From Arthrobacter sp. M2012083 (GTDB lineage: Bacteria > Actinomycetota > Actinomycetes > Actinomycetales > Micrococcaceae), in contig NZ_AKKK01000011.1 in the NCBI RefSeq assembly GCF_000281065.1, forward strand, positions 62,001-126,000: 64,000 nucleotides of DNA. Direction: 5' to 3'. Shown piece by piece: positions 15,492-23,778 of the stretch. The notes under the pieces are model-generated. The model did no database searches. It was not told the origin of the DNA and saw only the letters and a program-made list of their open reading frames with translations. The number at the start of each line of letters is the position of its first letter. The stretch's first letter is position 1. A program made the position numbers and the translations under genes.

Positions 15492-17214
15492 ATCCATCCG
15501 TCGAGAATTGGAAGATTGCTGCCGGGGTGCGGTAGCCGAGGCTTTTGCGTGGCCTGCTGTTCAGCTCGGCGCAGACCTGTTTGACGTGGTCCTCTGAATG
15601 GACGGAGAGATCCGTGCCTTTAGGGAAGTATTGGCGCGCGAGTCCATTGAAGTTTTCATTCGCGCCGCGTTGCCAAGGGCTGGACCGCTCCGCGAAATAG
15701 ATCCGAAGTCCGGTGGCGGCAGCTAGTTCCTGGTGACGGGCCATTTCCACGCCTTGGTCCCAGGTCAGTGTCTGCTTCAGGTGAGCCGGTAAGGCTGAAA
15801 AGGCAGTGACGATCGCTTGGTTGGTCTGGGCCGCGGTGTGTCCGTTTGGGAGGTTGACGATGATTCCGTAGTGGGTCTTGCGTTCGCGTAAGGTGACCAT
15901 AGCGGATGCGGAACCAACCCCCACGATGAGATCACCTTCCCAGTGGCCGGCCTCTATTTTGGTCTCGACCTCTGGCGGTCTTTCGTGAATCATCGTCATG
16001 GTCTTCACGACGGAACCATGGCCCGATCCTGTCCGCCAGCGGTGCTTACGGATCTTTCGCCCTGTGCGCAGGCGTGGCTTGCCGGCCGTGCTTAGCCCGC
16101 CATGATCGCCGAATAATAGTGCTTGGTAGATCGTCTCCGGACAGAGCCGCAGCGCTGGTTCAGCGGCAAATTCCAGTGCTAGCCACCCGCAGATCTGCTC
16201 TGGGGACCAGTGACTGGTTAGCTTTGTTTGTACCAGTGCGTGCAAGCGCGGATTAGCCTGCAATTTCCGCTCCCTCGGCCGACGCCGCTGGCTGCGCGCA
16301 TCGTGATCGGCTGTATGCGGCAAGTAGCGCCCCCGGGGATCACGGTGCCGGTCAAGCTCCCGTTTGATGGTCGACGCATGCCTCCCCAGCTCCCTGCCAA
16401 TCTGACGCAGGGAACATCCCATGCGGAGCAGATCTGCCATTTGAAGCCTTTCGCGCAGGCACAAGTACCTGCCCGACGGAGGTTTAAGGCGAGCCCGTGG
16501 CTGTTGCGCCCTCTGATTCCGAAGCCTTGTCCCGATATTCCTGCTCACGCCCAACATCCTGCAGGCGGCAGCATTGGAAGCACCGGAGCCCACCAACTCC
16601 CAATATCGTGTCTCCCGTAACGCGCGTCGCTTTTGTGCTGGAGACATAGGAGCTGCAACCCTCTCGGCAACGATCCTCGCGGTCCGAATCGCGTCCCGCT
16701 CGGCTTTCAGCAGGCGTGCTTTCTCGACTTCCAGTTCTCTTTTCCGCTGGGATTCCCACCTGAGGGAGGTCCTCGGCGACAGTTGTAAAAGGTTTACAAC
16801 CTCCGCCAGAGGCAGCCGGCTTCGCAAGATGATGAAACGACGGTAGACCCACCGGTACCCAGTCGTATGCTTTACGCCTGCCGATCCGGCAGCAGCCAAT
16901 ACGCTCATGCCGGAGGAATAGCAGGACCAGAACGCCTCCTCAACGACTGCATCGACTTGGAAGTGATGGCGCCCGGAGCCTCTCAGGAAGAGTTCATTCC
17001 ATTTCTCGGCATTGCGCGAGATGAACCCCAGTTCTGTCTGGGCAGCTACGTGGTCGAGGCCTTCGCTGCGGAATCGGAGGTACTCATCACGCAACCACCG
17101 GTAACCGGTCTCCTTACCGACTCCGGCCACCCGTACTGACTCTCTGAAACTCTTGCCTTCCTTGATGAAGGCAAGAAACCTAACACCGGTAGGCGAATCG
17201 AAGTGTTGATACAT
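15490..17214 (-). mobile_element. IS30-family transposase with extended multi-HTH N-terminus
   Basis: A 574-residue transposase, well above the usual 320-400 residues of IS30. The C-terminal half holds the DDE core: AGHWEGDLIVGVGSA (first Asp, about 400), LTWDQGVEMARHQE (second Asp, about 475) and SSPWQRGANENFNGLARQYF (Glu, about 515), followed by LNSRPRKSLGYRTP. Ahead of it lies the IS30 HTH (about 253-290, LRQIGRELGRHASTIKREL). The N-terminal 240 residues carry further HTH-like units, two clearly duplicated (AGVGKETGYRW at 30-40 and AGVKHTTGYRW at 112-122). The start ATG 17214 has GGGAG 8 nt upstream. I could not identify matching terminal inverted repeats, so the element's borders are not assigned. 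Confidence 0.85.
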
Positions 17215-17297
17215 CGAAGGAACTCCCTTGATTGGGTGTTGCTTCGATCAACAGAATCCGAGGGGGGATTACTGCAACCATGTTCCTTATGACTGGA

Positions 17298-17865
17298 ATG
17301 AAGATCGGTTATGCACGGGTCTCGACGAACGACCAGGACCTCACAGCCCAACGCAATGCCCTCGTTGCTTTGGGTGTGGAAGAGATCTAGATCTTCGTTG
17401 ATCAACGGACTCACGGGAGCGAATCGTGTGCGCCCAGGTCTCCGTGAAGCAATGGCGGCCTGCCGGGCCGGCGATACGCTCGTGGTGACCAAGCTCGACC
17501 GGCTGGCGCGCTCTCTATCTGATGCCAGCGACATTGCCGATGAGCTGACGGCTAAGGGCGTTGTGCTTAGTCTCGGTGGAAGCACCCACGACCCAACTGA
17601 CCCGGTAGGCCGTCTGCTGTTCAACGTCCTGGGAATGGTGGCCGAGTTTGAGGCGGATCTGATCCGGATGCGCACCCGCGAGGGCATGGCGGTAGCAAGA
17701 GCCAAGGGGCGGCTAAAAGGCAAGCAGCCAAAGTTGTCCAAGACACAGCGGAAGCACCTTCTGACACTGCATGACGCCGGCGAGCATACGCAGGCCGAAC
17801 TGGCAGGGCTGTTCCGGGTGTCACGGACCACGGTGTACCGCGAGCTCCAAAGGCGCACCATCTGA
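17298..17865 (+). pseudogene. Serine recombinase (resolvase/invertase), disrupted
   Basis: The product would be a small-serine resolvase of about 190 residues. Frame 1 from ATG 17298 reads MKIGYARVSTNDQDLTAQRN (catalytic Ser in ARVST) and stops at TAG 17388-17390; the remainder continues in another frame as NGLTGANRVRPGLREAMAAC, then VVTKLDRLARSL, MVAEFEADLIRMRTREGMA and a C-terminal HTH (AELAGLFRVSRTTVYRELQR). One extra A near 17402-17406 (GATCAACGGA where GATCACGGA would keep frame) explains the shift, and the TAG is a second lesion. Catalytic and DNA-binding parts are otherwise intact, so the loss is recent or the base calls are wrong. It lies 66 bp from the transposase start, on the opposite strand. 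Confidence 0.85.
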
Positions 17866-18272
17866 AGACCGGCGCGGCGCCTACTGCTAGGAACGCGCCA
17901 AATAGCGCCGCAAAAAGACCGCCATTTAGCGCCGAAAGTCACAGACCTGTCCGGACCCAGCGCTTAGTTGTCTCGTTAAGCTTTAGGATTTCAAGACGTC
18001 ATCCCGCTGACCCCATACCGATCCGGTGGTCCCGGTTGAGCGGGGCTAGCCAGCTCAAGTGGTGTTTCCCCGCATGCATCCTCCGGCTCTTCTCCTGCCG
18101 CCATCGAACGGGCCGTCCAAGCCCGGCTCTTCCACGCCGGACGTCGGTGCAAGCGCGGCTGGTGTGACGGCCTCCACCAACCTTGGCGCCACGCTGACAT
18201 ACAAAACAGCCGGGCAGGGACGGAATGAATCCGTCCCTGCCCGGCTGTTTTTCATGCCTCGGCGCACATGGC
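17866..18272. other. Spacer with repeated half-sites and the putA terminator
   Basis: No intact gene in about 407 bases. At 17891-17936 the motifs AAATAGCGCCG and ATTTAGCGCCG occur as direct repeats, the kind of spacing seen in recombination sites beside resolvase genes. At about 18080-18200 a short plus-strand frame (SPAAIERAVQARLFHAGRRC) faintly resembles the region before the catalytic Cys of aldehyde dehydrogenases but is too short to call. A strong hairpin at 18203-18251 ends the stretch. Confidence 0.45.
18203..18251. terminator. Strong bidirectional terminator after putA
   Basis: Two perfect 22-bp arms (18203-18224 and 18230-18251) around a 5-nt loop, GC-rich with A/T tails on both sides (AAAACAGCC...GGCTGTTTTT). 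It lies 22 bases beyond the putA stop and matches a classical intrinsic terminator on both strands. Confidence 0.9.
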
Positions 18273-21200
18273 CTAGATCAGGTGATCCGACAGGTGGTTC
18301 GGCGTGCCGAAGCGGTGGGCGGTGATGGACACGGCCTGCTCGCGGAGGAACGGCAGCATCTCGATCCGGCCGGCCTGGGTCACAGCACCGTGGTAGACCG
18401 CGACGTCCGGACGGCCACCCATTGCCGCGCTTAGTGCGGCGAAGTCGCCACCGATCAGGCGGATCCGGCCAGCGTCGAACTTGGCCGCACGGGCCAGCCA
18501 CGCGGCGTCGTCCTCGATCCGGACGCTGACGCCCAGGTTCGCGAACACGGTCACCACGGCGTCGGGAAGTACGACGGCGGAGCTCACCGTGAGCTTCGAA
18601 CCCGCCACTGCACCGGCTGCTACAACACGGAGCAGCTCAGCGGGTCGCTCGCCTTCGGAGAGGCGGATGGTGACGGGGAGGGAGCGGTAGCGGAAGACGT
18701 TGCGCTCTGCGGACAGGGCGGAGACATCCTTGCGCGTGCCGAACTCGGATTCCCAGGCCGCTGCGTCACTGAAGAGTGACTGTTGGAGGGTCTGGAGTTC
18801 TTCAGCGGACACGTCCGCGGACTTTGCGGCCGAGAGAATCTGTGCGGCAGCACCCTGGAGCATCGTGCCGCGCTTGGCCTTGGCCTCGGCGGGGAGCCAG
18901 CTGCCCAGGCCGATGAGGTAGTTCGGTCCACCGGCCTTGGTTCCGGCGCCGACTGCGGACTTCTTCCATCCACCGAACGGCTGGCGCTGGACGATCGCAC
19001 CGGTGATGCCACGGTTGACGTATAGGTTTCCGGCCTGGATGGTGTCCAACCAGACGCCCATTTCCGCGGAGTCCAGGGAGTGGAGGCCGGCGGTGAGGCC
19101 GTACTCGATCTCGTTCTGGATGGCGATGGCTTCCTCGAGGGTCTCTGCGGTCATCACGCCCAGGACCGGACCGAAGAACTCCGTCAGGTGGAAGTAGGAG
19201 CCCCGCTTGACGCCGGAACGGATGCCCGGGGACCACAAGCGGCCGGTTTCGTCGAGGCGCTCGGGCTTGATGGCCCAGGTCTCGCCGTCGCCCAGGGTGG
19301 TGAGGGCGTTGAGGAGCTTTCCGTTGGCCGGCTCGATGATCGGCCCCATCTGCGTGGTGGCGTTCTCCGGGTAGCCAACCGTCAGGGAGCGTGCGGCATC
19401 GATCAGCTGGTTGTGGAAGCGGGCGCTCTTCGCCACGGAGCCCACGAGGATCACCAGAGAAGCAGCGGAGCACTTCTGGCCGGCGTGGCCGAATGCCGAG
19501 TACACAACGTCCTTGGCAGCGAGGTCCAGGTCGGCACTGGGGGTGACGATGATGGCGTTCTTGCCGGACGTTTCCGCGAGCAGCGGCAGGTCCTGGCGGA
19601 AGGAACGGAACAGTTCAGCGGTTTCGTAGCCACCGGTGAGGATGACGCGGTCAACGCTCGGGTGCGAAACCAGCTGGGTGCCGAGTTCGCGCTCTTCGAG
19701 CTGCACCAGTGCCAGCACTTCACGCGGCACGCCGGCTTCCCAGAGTGCATCCACCATGACGGAACCGGAGCGGCGGGCCTGCTTTGCAGGCTTGATCACG
19801 ACGGCGGACCCTGAGGCGAGCGCTGCGAGCGTCGAGCCTGCGGGGATCGCCACCGGGAAGTTCCACGGCGGGGTCACAACGGTGAGGTTCGCGGGAACGA
19901 ACGTGGCGCCGTCGACCGTTTCCAGGTCCTTGGCGCGCTCGGCGTAGTAGTGCGCGAAGTCGATTGCTTCGCTGACCTCGGGATCGCCTTGGTCGATGGT
20001 CTTGCCGGTTTCGGAAGCCATAACCTCAAGAAGCTCCGCACGGCGCGCCTCGAGGATGTCGCCGGCGCGGTGCAGGATGGCTGCACGCTCGGCTGCCGGG
20101 CGGGCACCCCAGGCCTTGCCGTGGTCCACGGCGGTGGCGATGATGCGATCCAGTTCGGCAGCGTCGGAGACCTTGGTGGACTCCACGATCTTGTTGCCCG
20201 CGGTGGAGCCGGGGATGCGCTTGAGGATGTCGCGGCCCCAGGCGCGGTTGGCAGGGAGTGCCGGGTCGGTGTCCGGGGTGTTGCTGAAGCCCTCGAGCGG
20301 TGCCGGATCCGCGGGGAGGCGGCGGTCCTGCTGGCGGTTGGGTCCAGGAACTTCGTCCGTCATTCCGGCGAGGGAATCAAGGAAGCGCTGCTGTTCGCGC
20401 TTGAAGAGGGCTTCATTCTCGCTCAGCTCAAAGACTGCGGACATGAAGTTTTCCTGGCTGGCACCCTCTTCGAGGCGGCGGATCAAGTAGGCGATGGCGA
20501 CGTCGAACTCGCCCGGGTGGACTACCGGTGTGTAGAGCAGGAGGCTGCCGACGTCCTGACGGACTGCTGTGGCCTGGCCCGTTGCCATGCCCAGAAGCAT
20601 CTCGAATTCGATGGCTTTCGGGCCCTGCTGGGCAATGCCGCGTTCTTTGGCCAGCAGCCACGCGAAGGCGACGTCGAACAGGTTGTGGCCCGCGACGCCG
20701 ATGCGGACGGCGTCAATGCGTTCCGGGGTGAGGGCGTAGTTGATGACGTTTTTGTAGCTGGTGTCGGAGTCCTGCTTGGTTCCCCAGGTAGCCAGCGGCC
20801 AGTCGTGCAGGGAAGCTTCAACCTGCTCCATGGGAAGGTTGGCTCCCTTGACCACGCGGACCTTGATGGGAGCGCCACCCTGTGCGCGGCGTGCGGTGGC
20901 CCATTCCTGCAGCTCCTGCATGGCGCCAAGGGCGTCCGGGAGGTAGGCCTGGAGGACGATGCCGGCTTCAAGGTTCTTGAACTCGGGCATGTCCAGGATG
21001 CGCTTGAACACCGCGATGGTCATGCTGAGGTCTTTGTATTCCTCCATGTCCAGGTTGATGAACTTGGGCTTGGGGAAGGACGCAGCCAGGCGATACAGCG
21101 GGGTGAGCTTCTCCACCACGTGGTCCACGGCTTCGTCGAAGGCCCACGGGGAGTGCGGTGCCACGGTGGAGGATTCCTTGATGGAAACGTAGTCCACGTC

Positions 21201-21746
21201 TTCGCGGGCAAGGAGCTTCAGCGTTCCATCCAGTCGGCGCTGCGCTTCGTGTTCGCCCAAGACTGCTTCGCCGAGCAGGTTCACGTTCAGGTGAACGCCG
21301 TCCTGACGGATCTTGGCAATGGCCGGGCCGAGCTTGGCGTCCGTGGCGTCCACGATCAGGTGGCCCACCATTTCGCGGAGCACGCGGCGGGCGATCGGGA
21401 TGACTACCTGCGGGACGATCGGAGCCATGACGCCACCCACGCGGACAGCGCTGCGCATGTACCACGGGAGGAACTTGGGCACCTTCGGGGCCAGCTCGGC
21501 GAGTTTGCGGCCGGCGACCGACAGGTCCTCGGGGCGGATGACGCCGTCGACGAATCCCACAGTGAAGTCAAGGCCGTTCGGGTCCTTCAGGACGCCCGCG
21601 AGGCGCTGCGCTGACACATCGACGGGGACCTTGCTGGCTTCGGTAAGCCAGTGGCGGACCAAGGCGATGGCTTCCTGAGCCAAAGCATCGAACTGCCCGG
21701 AATCCTGGGTGCGCGGGGCGGTGGCATCCGGGAGGGTGCTGGTCAT
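18273..21746 (-). CDS. putA: Bifunctional proline dehydrogenase / L-glutamate gamma-semialdehyde dehydrogenase
   Basis: A 1157-residue PutA that oxidises proline to glutamate in two steps, with substrate channelling between the FAD-dependent PRODH barrel (about residues 85-440, including MRSAVRVGGVMAP and VRVVKGANLPMEQ) and the NAD-dependent aldehyde dehydrogenase (about 510-970; TPPWNFPVAIPAGSTLAALA, catalytic Glu in LAETSGKNA, catalytic Cys in GHAGQKCSAASL). A further ~190 residues after the dehydrogenase, ending in SITAHRFGTPNHLSDHL, fit the C-terminal domain of long (type B) PutA. No N-terminal ribbon-helix-helix repressor domain, so regulation must come from elsewhere, presumably the divergent LysR protein. 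AAGGAG lies 5 nt before the ATG. Confidence 0.95.
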   Translation of the reverse strand: MTSTLPDATAPRTQDSGQFDALAQEAIALVRHWLTEASKVPVDVSAQRLAGVLKDPNGLDFTVGFVDGVIRPEDLSVAGRKLAELAPKVPKFLPWYMRSAVRVGGVMAPIVPQVVIPIARRVLREMVGHLIVDATDAKLGPAIAKIRQDGVHLNVNLLGEAVLGEHEAQRRLDGTLKLLAREDVDYVSIKESSTVAPHSPWAFDEAVDHVVEKLTPLYRLAASFPKPKFINLDMEEYKDLSMTIAVFKRILDMPEFKNLEAGIVLQAYLPDALGAMQELQEWATARRAQGGAPIKVRVVKGANLPMEQVEASLHDWPLATWGTKQDSDTSYKNVINYALTPERIDAVRIGVAGHNLFDVAFAWLLAKERGIAQQGPKAIEFEMLLGMATGQATAVRQDVGSLLLYTPVVHPGEFDVAIAYLIRRLEEGASQENFMSAVFELSENEALFKREQQRFLDSLAGMTDEVPGPNRQQDRRLPADPAPLEGFSNTPDTDPALPANRAWGRDILKRIPGSTAGNKIVESTKVSDAAELDRIIATAVDHGKAWGARPAAERAAILHRAGDILEARRAELLEVMASETGKTIDQGDPEVSEAIDFAHYYAERAKDLETVDGATFVPANLTVVTPPWNFPVAIPAGSTLAALASGSAVVIKPAKQARRSGSVMVDALWEAGVPREVLALVQLEERELGTQLVSHPSVDRVILTGGYETAELFRSFRQDLPLLAETSGKNAIIVTPSADLDLAAKDVVYSAFGHAGQKCSAASLVILVGSVAKSARFHNQLIDAARSLTVGYPENATTQMGPIIEPANGKLLNALTTLGDGETWAIKPERLDETGRLWSPGIRSGVKRGSYFHLTEFFGPVLGVMTAETLEEAIAIQNEIEYGLTAGLHSLDSAEMGVWLDTIQAGNLYVNRGITGAIVQRQPFGGWKKSAVGAGTKAGGPNYLIGLGSWLPAEAKAKRGTMLQGAAAQILSAAKSADVSAEELQTLQQSLFSDAAAWESEFGTRKDVSALSAERNVFRYRSLPVTIRLSEGERPAELLRVVAAGAVAGSKLTVSSAVVLPDAVVTVFANLGVSVRIEDDAAWLARAAKFDAGRIRLIGGDFAALSAAMGGRPDVAVYHGAVTQAGRIEMLPFLREQAVSITAHRFGTPNHLSDHLI

Positions 21747-21811
21747 GGGGGCTCCTTCTGAGGCGGAGAAGTTTGTTTGTTTCCATCAGTATGGATCTAC
21801 AATCACGTTAG

Positions 21812-21827
21812 GAAAAGCGATCTTTTC
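21812..21827. promoter_or_regulatory. Inverted repeat in the putA/LysR divergent promoter
   Basis: GAAAAGCGATCTTTTC has perfect 6-bp arms around CGAT. It lies between the divergent putA and LysR starts (66 bases from putA, 43 from LysR). Candidate binding site for the LysR-type regulator. Confidence 0.5.
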
Positions 21828-21869
21828 TGACGAATATTCATTACCCATTCCGAACCTTTGGAGGCCGCC

Positions 21870-22799
21870 TTGCTGGACGTCCGCAGGCTGCGTTTACTGC
21901 ACGAATTGAAGATCCGCGGAACCCTCGCGGAAGTGGCCGACGCAATGCAGTACAGCCCTTCATCGGTGTCCCAGCAGCTGACCTTGCTGGAGAAGGAAGC
22001 GGGCGTGGAACTGCTGCGCAAAGCCGGGCGGCGGGTGCAGTTGACCCCTCAGGCGGAGATCCTCGTGGCTCACACCGCGGCACTGCTGGAAACCTTGGAG
22101 CGGGCGGAGACCGAGCTCGCAGCCTCGCTTTCCATGGTCACAGGCACCGTCCGGCTCGCCGTCTTCCAGTCCGCCGCGCTGGCGTTGCTTCCGGATTTCC
22201 TCAGCATCATGCGCCAGGAGTATCCCGAGGTCCGCGTCGAGATGACGCAACGCGAGCCTGAGACCGCACTTGACGAGACCTGGGCGCGGGACTTCGATCT
22301 CGTGGTGGCGGAGCAATACCCGGGCCACGCCGCCCCGCATCACAGCGGCTTGGACCGCGTGATCCTCACCAGCGACGCCATCCGCCTGGCCACTCCACCG
22401 GTGGGACTGGGTGGGGAAACTGTTTCTTCGCTTGCGGATACCGCTTCAATGCCGTGGGTCATGGAGCCTCGCGGCGCCGCTTCCAGGCATTGGGCCGAGC
22501 AGGCGTGCCGCTCGGCGGGCTTCGAACCGGATGTCCGCTACGAAACGGCCGACCTCCAAGCCCAGATCCGCCTCATTGAATCCGGGAATGCCGTGGCCCT
22601 CATGCCGGACCTCGTCTGGACCGGGAGGACCCGCACTGTCCAACTCCTGGACCTCCCCGGCCTTCCGAAGCGAACCGTCTTTACGTCCACCAGGACGGCC
22701 GGCCGCATTCATCCCGCAACCGCAGCCTGCCGCGAAGTGCTGGAGAGGGTCGCGGCAAAACAGCAGCAGGATGCCGAGCAGCATGCGGACGCCGACTAA
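21870..22799 (+). CDS. LysR-family transcriptional regulator, probable putA regulator
   Basis: A 309-residue LysR-type regulator: winged HTH at about residues 2-60 (LRLLHELKIRGTLAEVADAM, then QYSPSSVSQQLTLLEKEAGV) and a two-lobed effector domain (TVRLAVFQSAALALLPDFL; FDLVVAEQYPG). The start is TTG 21870, five bases after GGAGG; an in-frame TTG at 21858 overlaps that ribosome-binding site and is rejected. It is divergent from putA across 123 bp that contain a GAAAAG/CTTTTC inverted repeat. By analogy with proline-responsive regulators of PutA lacking a DNA-binding domain, it probably activates putA when proline is available; this is inference. Confidence 0.88.
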   Translation: MLDVRRLRLLHELKIRGTLAEVADAMQYSPSSVSQQLTLLEKEAGVELLRKAGRRVQLTPQAEILVAHTAALLETLERAETELAASLSMVTGTVRLAVFQSAALALLPDFLSIMRQEYPEVRVEMTQREPETALDETWARDFDLVVAEQYPGHAAPHHSGLDRVILTSDAIRLATPPVGLGGETVSSLADTASMPWVMEPRGAASRHWAEQACRSAGFEPDVRYETADLQAQIRLIESGNAVALMPDLVWTGRTRTVQLLDLPGLPKRTVFTSTRTAGRIHPATAACREVLERVAAKQQQDAEQHADAD

Positions 22800-22816
22800 C
22801 TTCCGGGAACGCAAAA

Positions 22817-22840
22817 GGCCCCGGTCCGAAGACCGGGGCC
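22817..22840. terminator. Intrinsic terminator between LysR gene and tRNA-Ser
   Basis: A 10-bp perfect stem GGCCCCGGTC/GACCGGGGCC with a CGAA tetraloop (TTCG on the minus strand), followed on the minus strand by TTTT. It best serves the tRNA transcript (minus strand) and lies just after the LysR stop. Confidence 0.8.
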
Positions 22841-22845
22841 AAACG

Positions 22846-22930
22846 CGGAGAATGGGGGATTTGAACCCCCGAGGGCGTTAACCCAACACGCGTTCCAGGC
22901 GTGCGCCATAGGCCGCTAGGCGAATTCTCC
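22846..22930 (-). tRNA. tRNA-Ser (anticodon GGA)
   Basis: The minus strand folds as a long-variable-arm tRNA: acceptor GGAGAAT/ATTCTCC with discriminator G, D arm GCC...GGC, anticodon arm CACGC-CTGGAAC-GCGTG giving anticodon GGA, a variable arm built on GGGTTAACGCCC, and T arm GGGGGTTCAAATCCCCC. About 85 nt without an encoded CCA. It reads UCC (and UCU) codons. Confidence 0.95.
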
Positions 22931-23236
22931 TTGCTTCCGATTCGAAAGCAGATACTACTGTACCTGAGAATTTCGGCATCGTGTAATCGGCCTGAAGCGC
23001 CCCCTTCCGGGGGACCTCCGGGAATCGCTCCTTAACGGAAAAATGGACGCCCCCAACGCGCCCATTCTTGCGGTATCACCGTTGAGCTGCCGGGTCCGGC
23101 CCCTCGCTCCCAGGCCCCGCAGCTCACAACCTTGAGATTGCCCCAATCGGTGTACATACCCATCGTCCGCTGCGGTCCCGCGTTTTGCAATGGCTGAGAC
23201 CTGTTTGTAGCCGAAGTTTATTGACAGGATGTGCTT
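22931..23236. other. Intergenic region upstream of the Nif3-insert-like gene
   Basis: About 306 bases without a recognisable gene. It must contain the promoter of the minus-strand tRNA (just right of 22930) and of the plus-strand gene at 23237. A CCCCCTTCCGGGGG hairpin at about 23000-23013 is the only structure seen. Confidence 0.5.
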
Positions 23237-23560
23237 ATGGATCAACTCCACACCCTGGTTGCCTACGTTCCTGAGACGCATATCGAGGAAGTCCTCCTGG
23301 CCATGGGCGATGCGGGCGCCGGGCGAATCGGCGACTACTCCCACTGCGCCTTTACTTCACCCGGCACTGGCCGCTTCACGCCGCTGCCGGGTGCGCGCCC
23401 CTTTGTTGGTGAGGTGGGGATCGAGGAACAGGTGCCCGAAACCCGGGTTGAGTGCCTTGTTCAGGAGGACATGCTCGACGGCGTGGTGCGGGCTTTGCGG
23501 ATGGCGCACCCCTACGAGGAGCCGGCTTTCATGACGTGGCCGGTGAAGAGCTGGCGATAA
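23237..23560 (+). CDS. Nif3/YqfO insert-domain-like small protein (PII-like fold)
   Basis: A 107-residue protein resembling the stand-alone version of the central insert of Nif3-like dimetal proteins: HTLVAYVPETHIEEVLLAMG (about 4-23), GAGRIGDYSHCAFTSPGTGR (about 27-46), VGEVGIEEQVPETRVECLV and MAHPYEEPAF near the end. The last motif, HPYEEPA, is the hallmark of this group. Such proteins are alpha/beta domains without known enzymatic function. Start ATG 23237 follows AGGA at a 6-nt spacing. It stands just upstream of the SRP RNA gene. Confidence 0.8.
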   Translation: MDQLHTLVAYVPETHIEEVLLAMGDAGAGRIGDYSHCAFTSPGTGRFTPLPGARPFVGEVGIEEQVPETRVECLVQEDMLDGVVRALRMAHPYEEPAFMTWPVKSWR

Positions 23561-23651
23561 GTCGCGCAGCCCAGCCACCCGCCGTCGAGCCTTATCCACA
23601 GGCCTTCCAGCCGATTCGAACCCCAACCCAAGTTCGGGTAAGCTTGTCGAC

Positions 23652-23739
23652 GGCCCCTCATGTGGCGTCATCCTGTTGAACTCCCCCAGGACCGGAAGGT
23701 AGCAAGGGTAGATGGGCTCTGGCGGGTGCATGAGGGGTC
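23652..23739 (+). ncRNA. ffs: Small bacterial SRP RNA (4.5S RNA)
   Basis: The strand reads as the SRP RNA hairpin: terminal helix GGCCCCTCATG...CATGAGGGGTC, and the conserved apical part with CAGGACCGGAAGGTAGCAAG, which contains the GGAA tetraloop and the symmetric loop bound by Ffh. About 88 nt paired region; the exact 5' and 3' ends are estimates. It lies 39 bp upstream of dnaX. Confidence 0.93.
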
Positions 23740-23778
23740 ACTTATTTAAATGTCAGTCTCTATAGGTAGGTTTCACTT

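Noticed and set aside
15430-17300. Terminal inverted repeats of the IS30 element
   Set aside because: I compared the sequence beyond both ends of the transposase gene by eye and found no convincing matching pair, so no borders are given.
18055-18501. A 148-codon minus-strand frame continuing past putA
   Set aside because: Its first half is out of frame inside putA and it runs through the strong terminator hairpin; no protein-like domain.
19950-21614. A 554-codon open frame on the plus strand
   Set aside because: It is exactly antisense to putA, has no domain, and arises from the high GC content of codon third positions.
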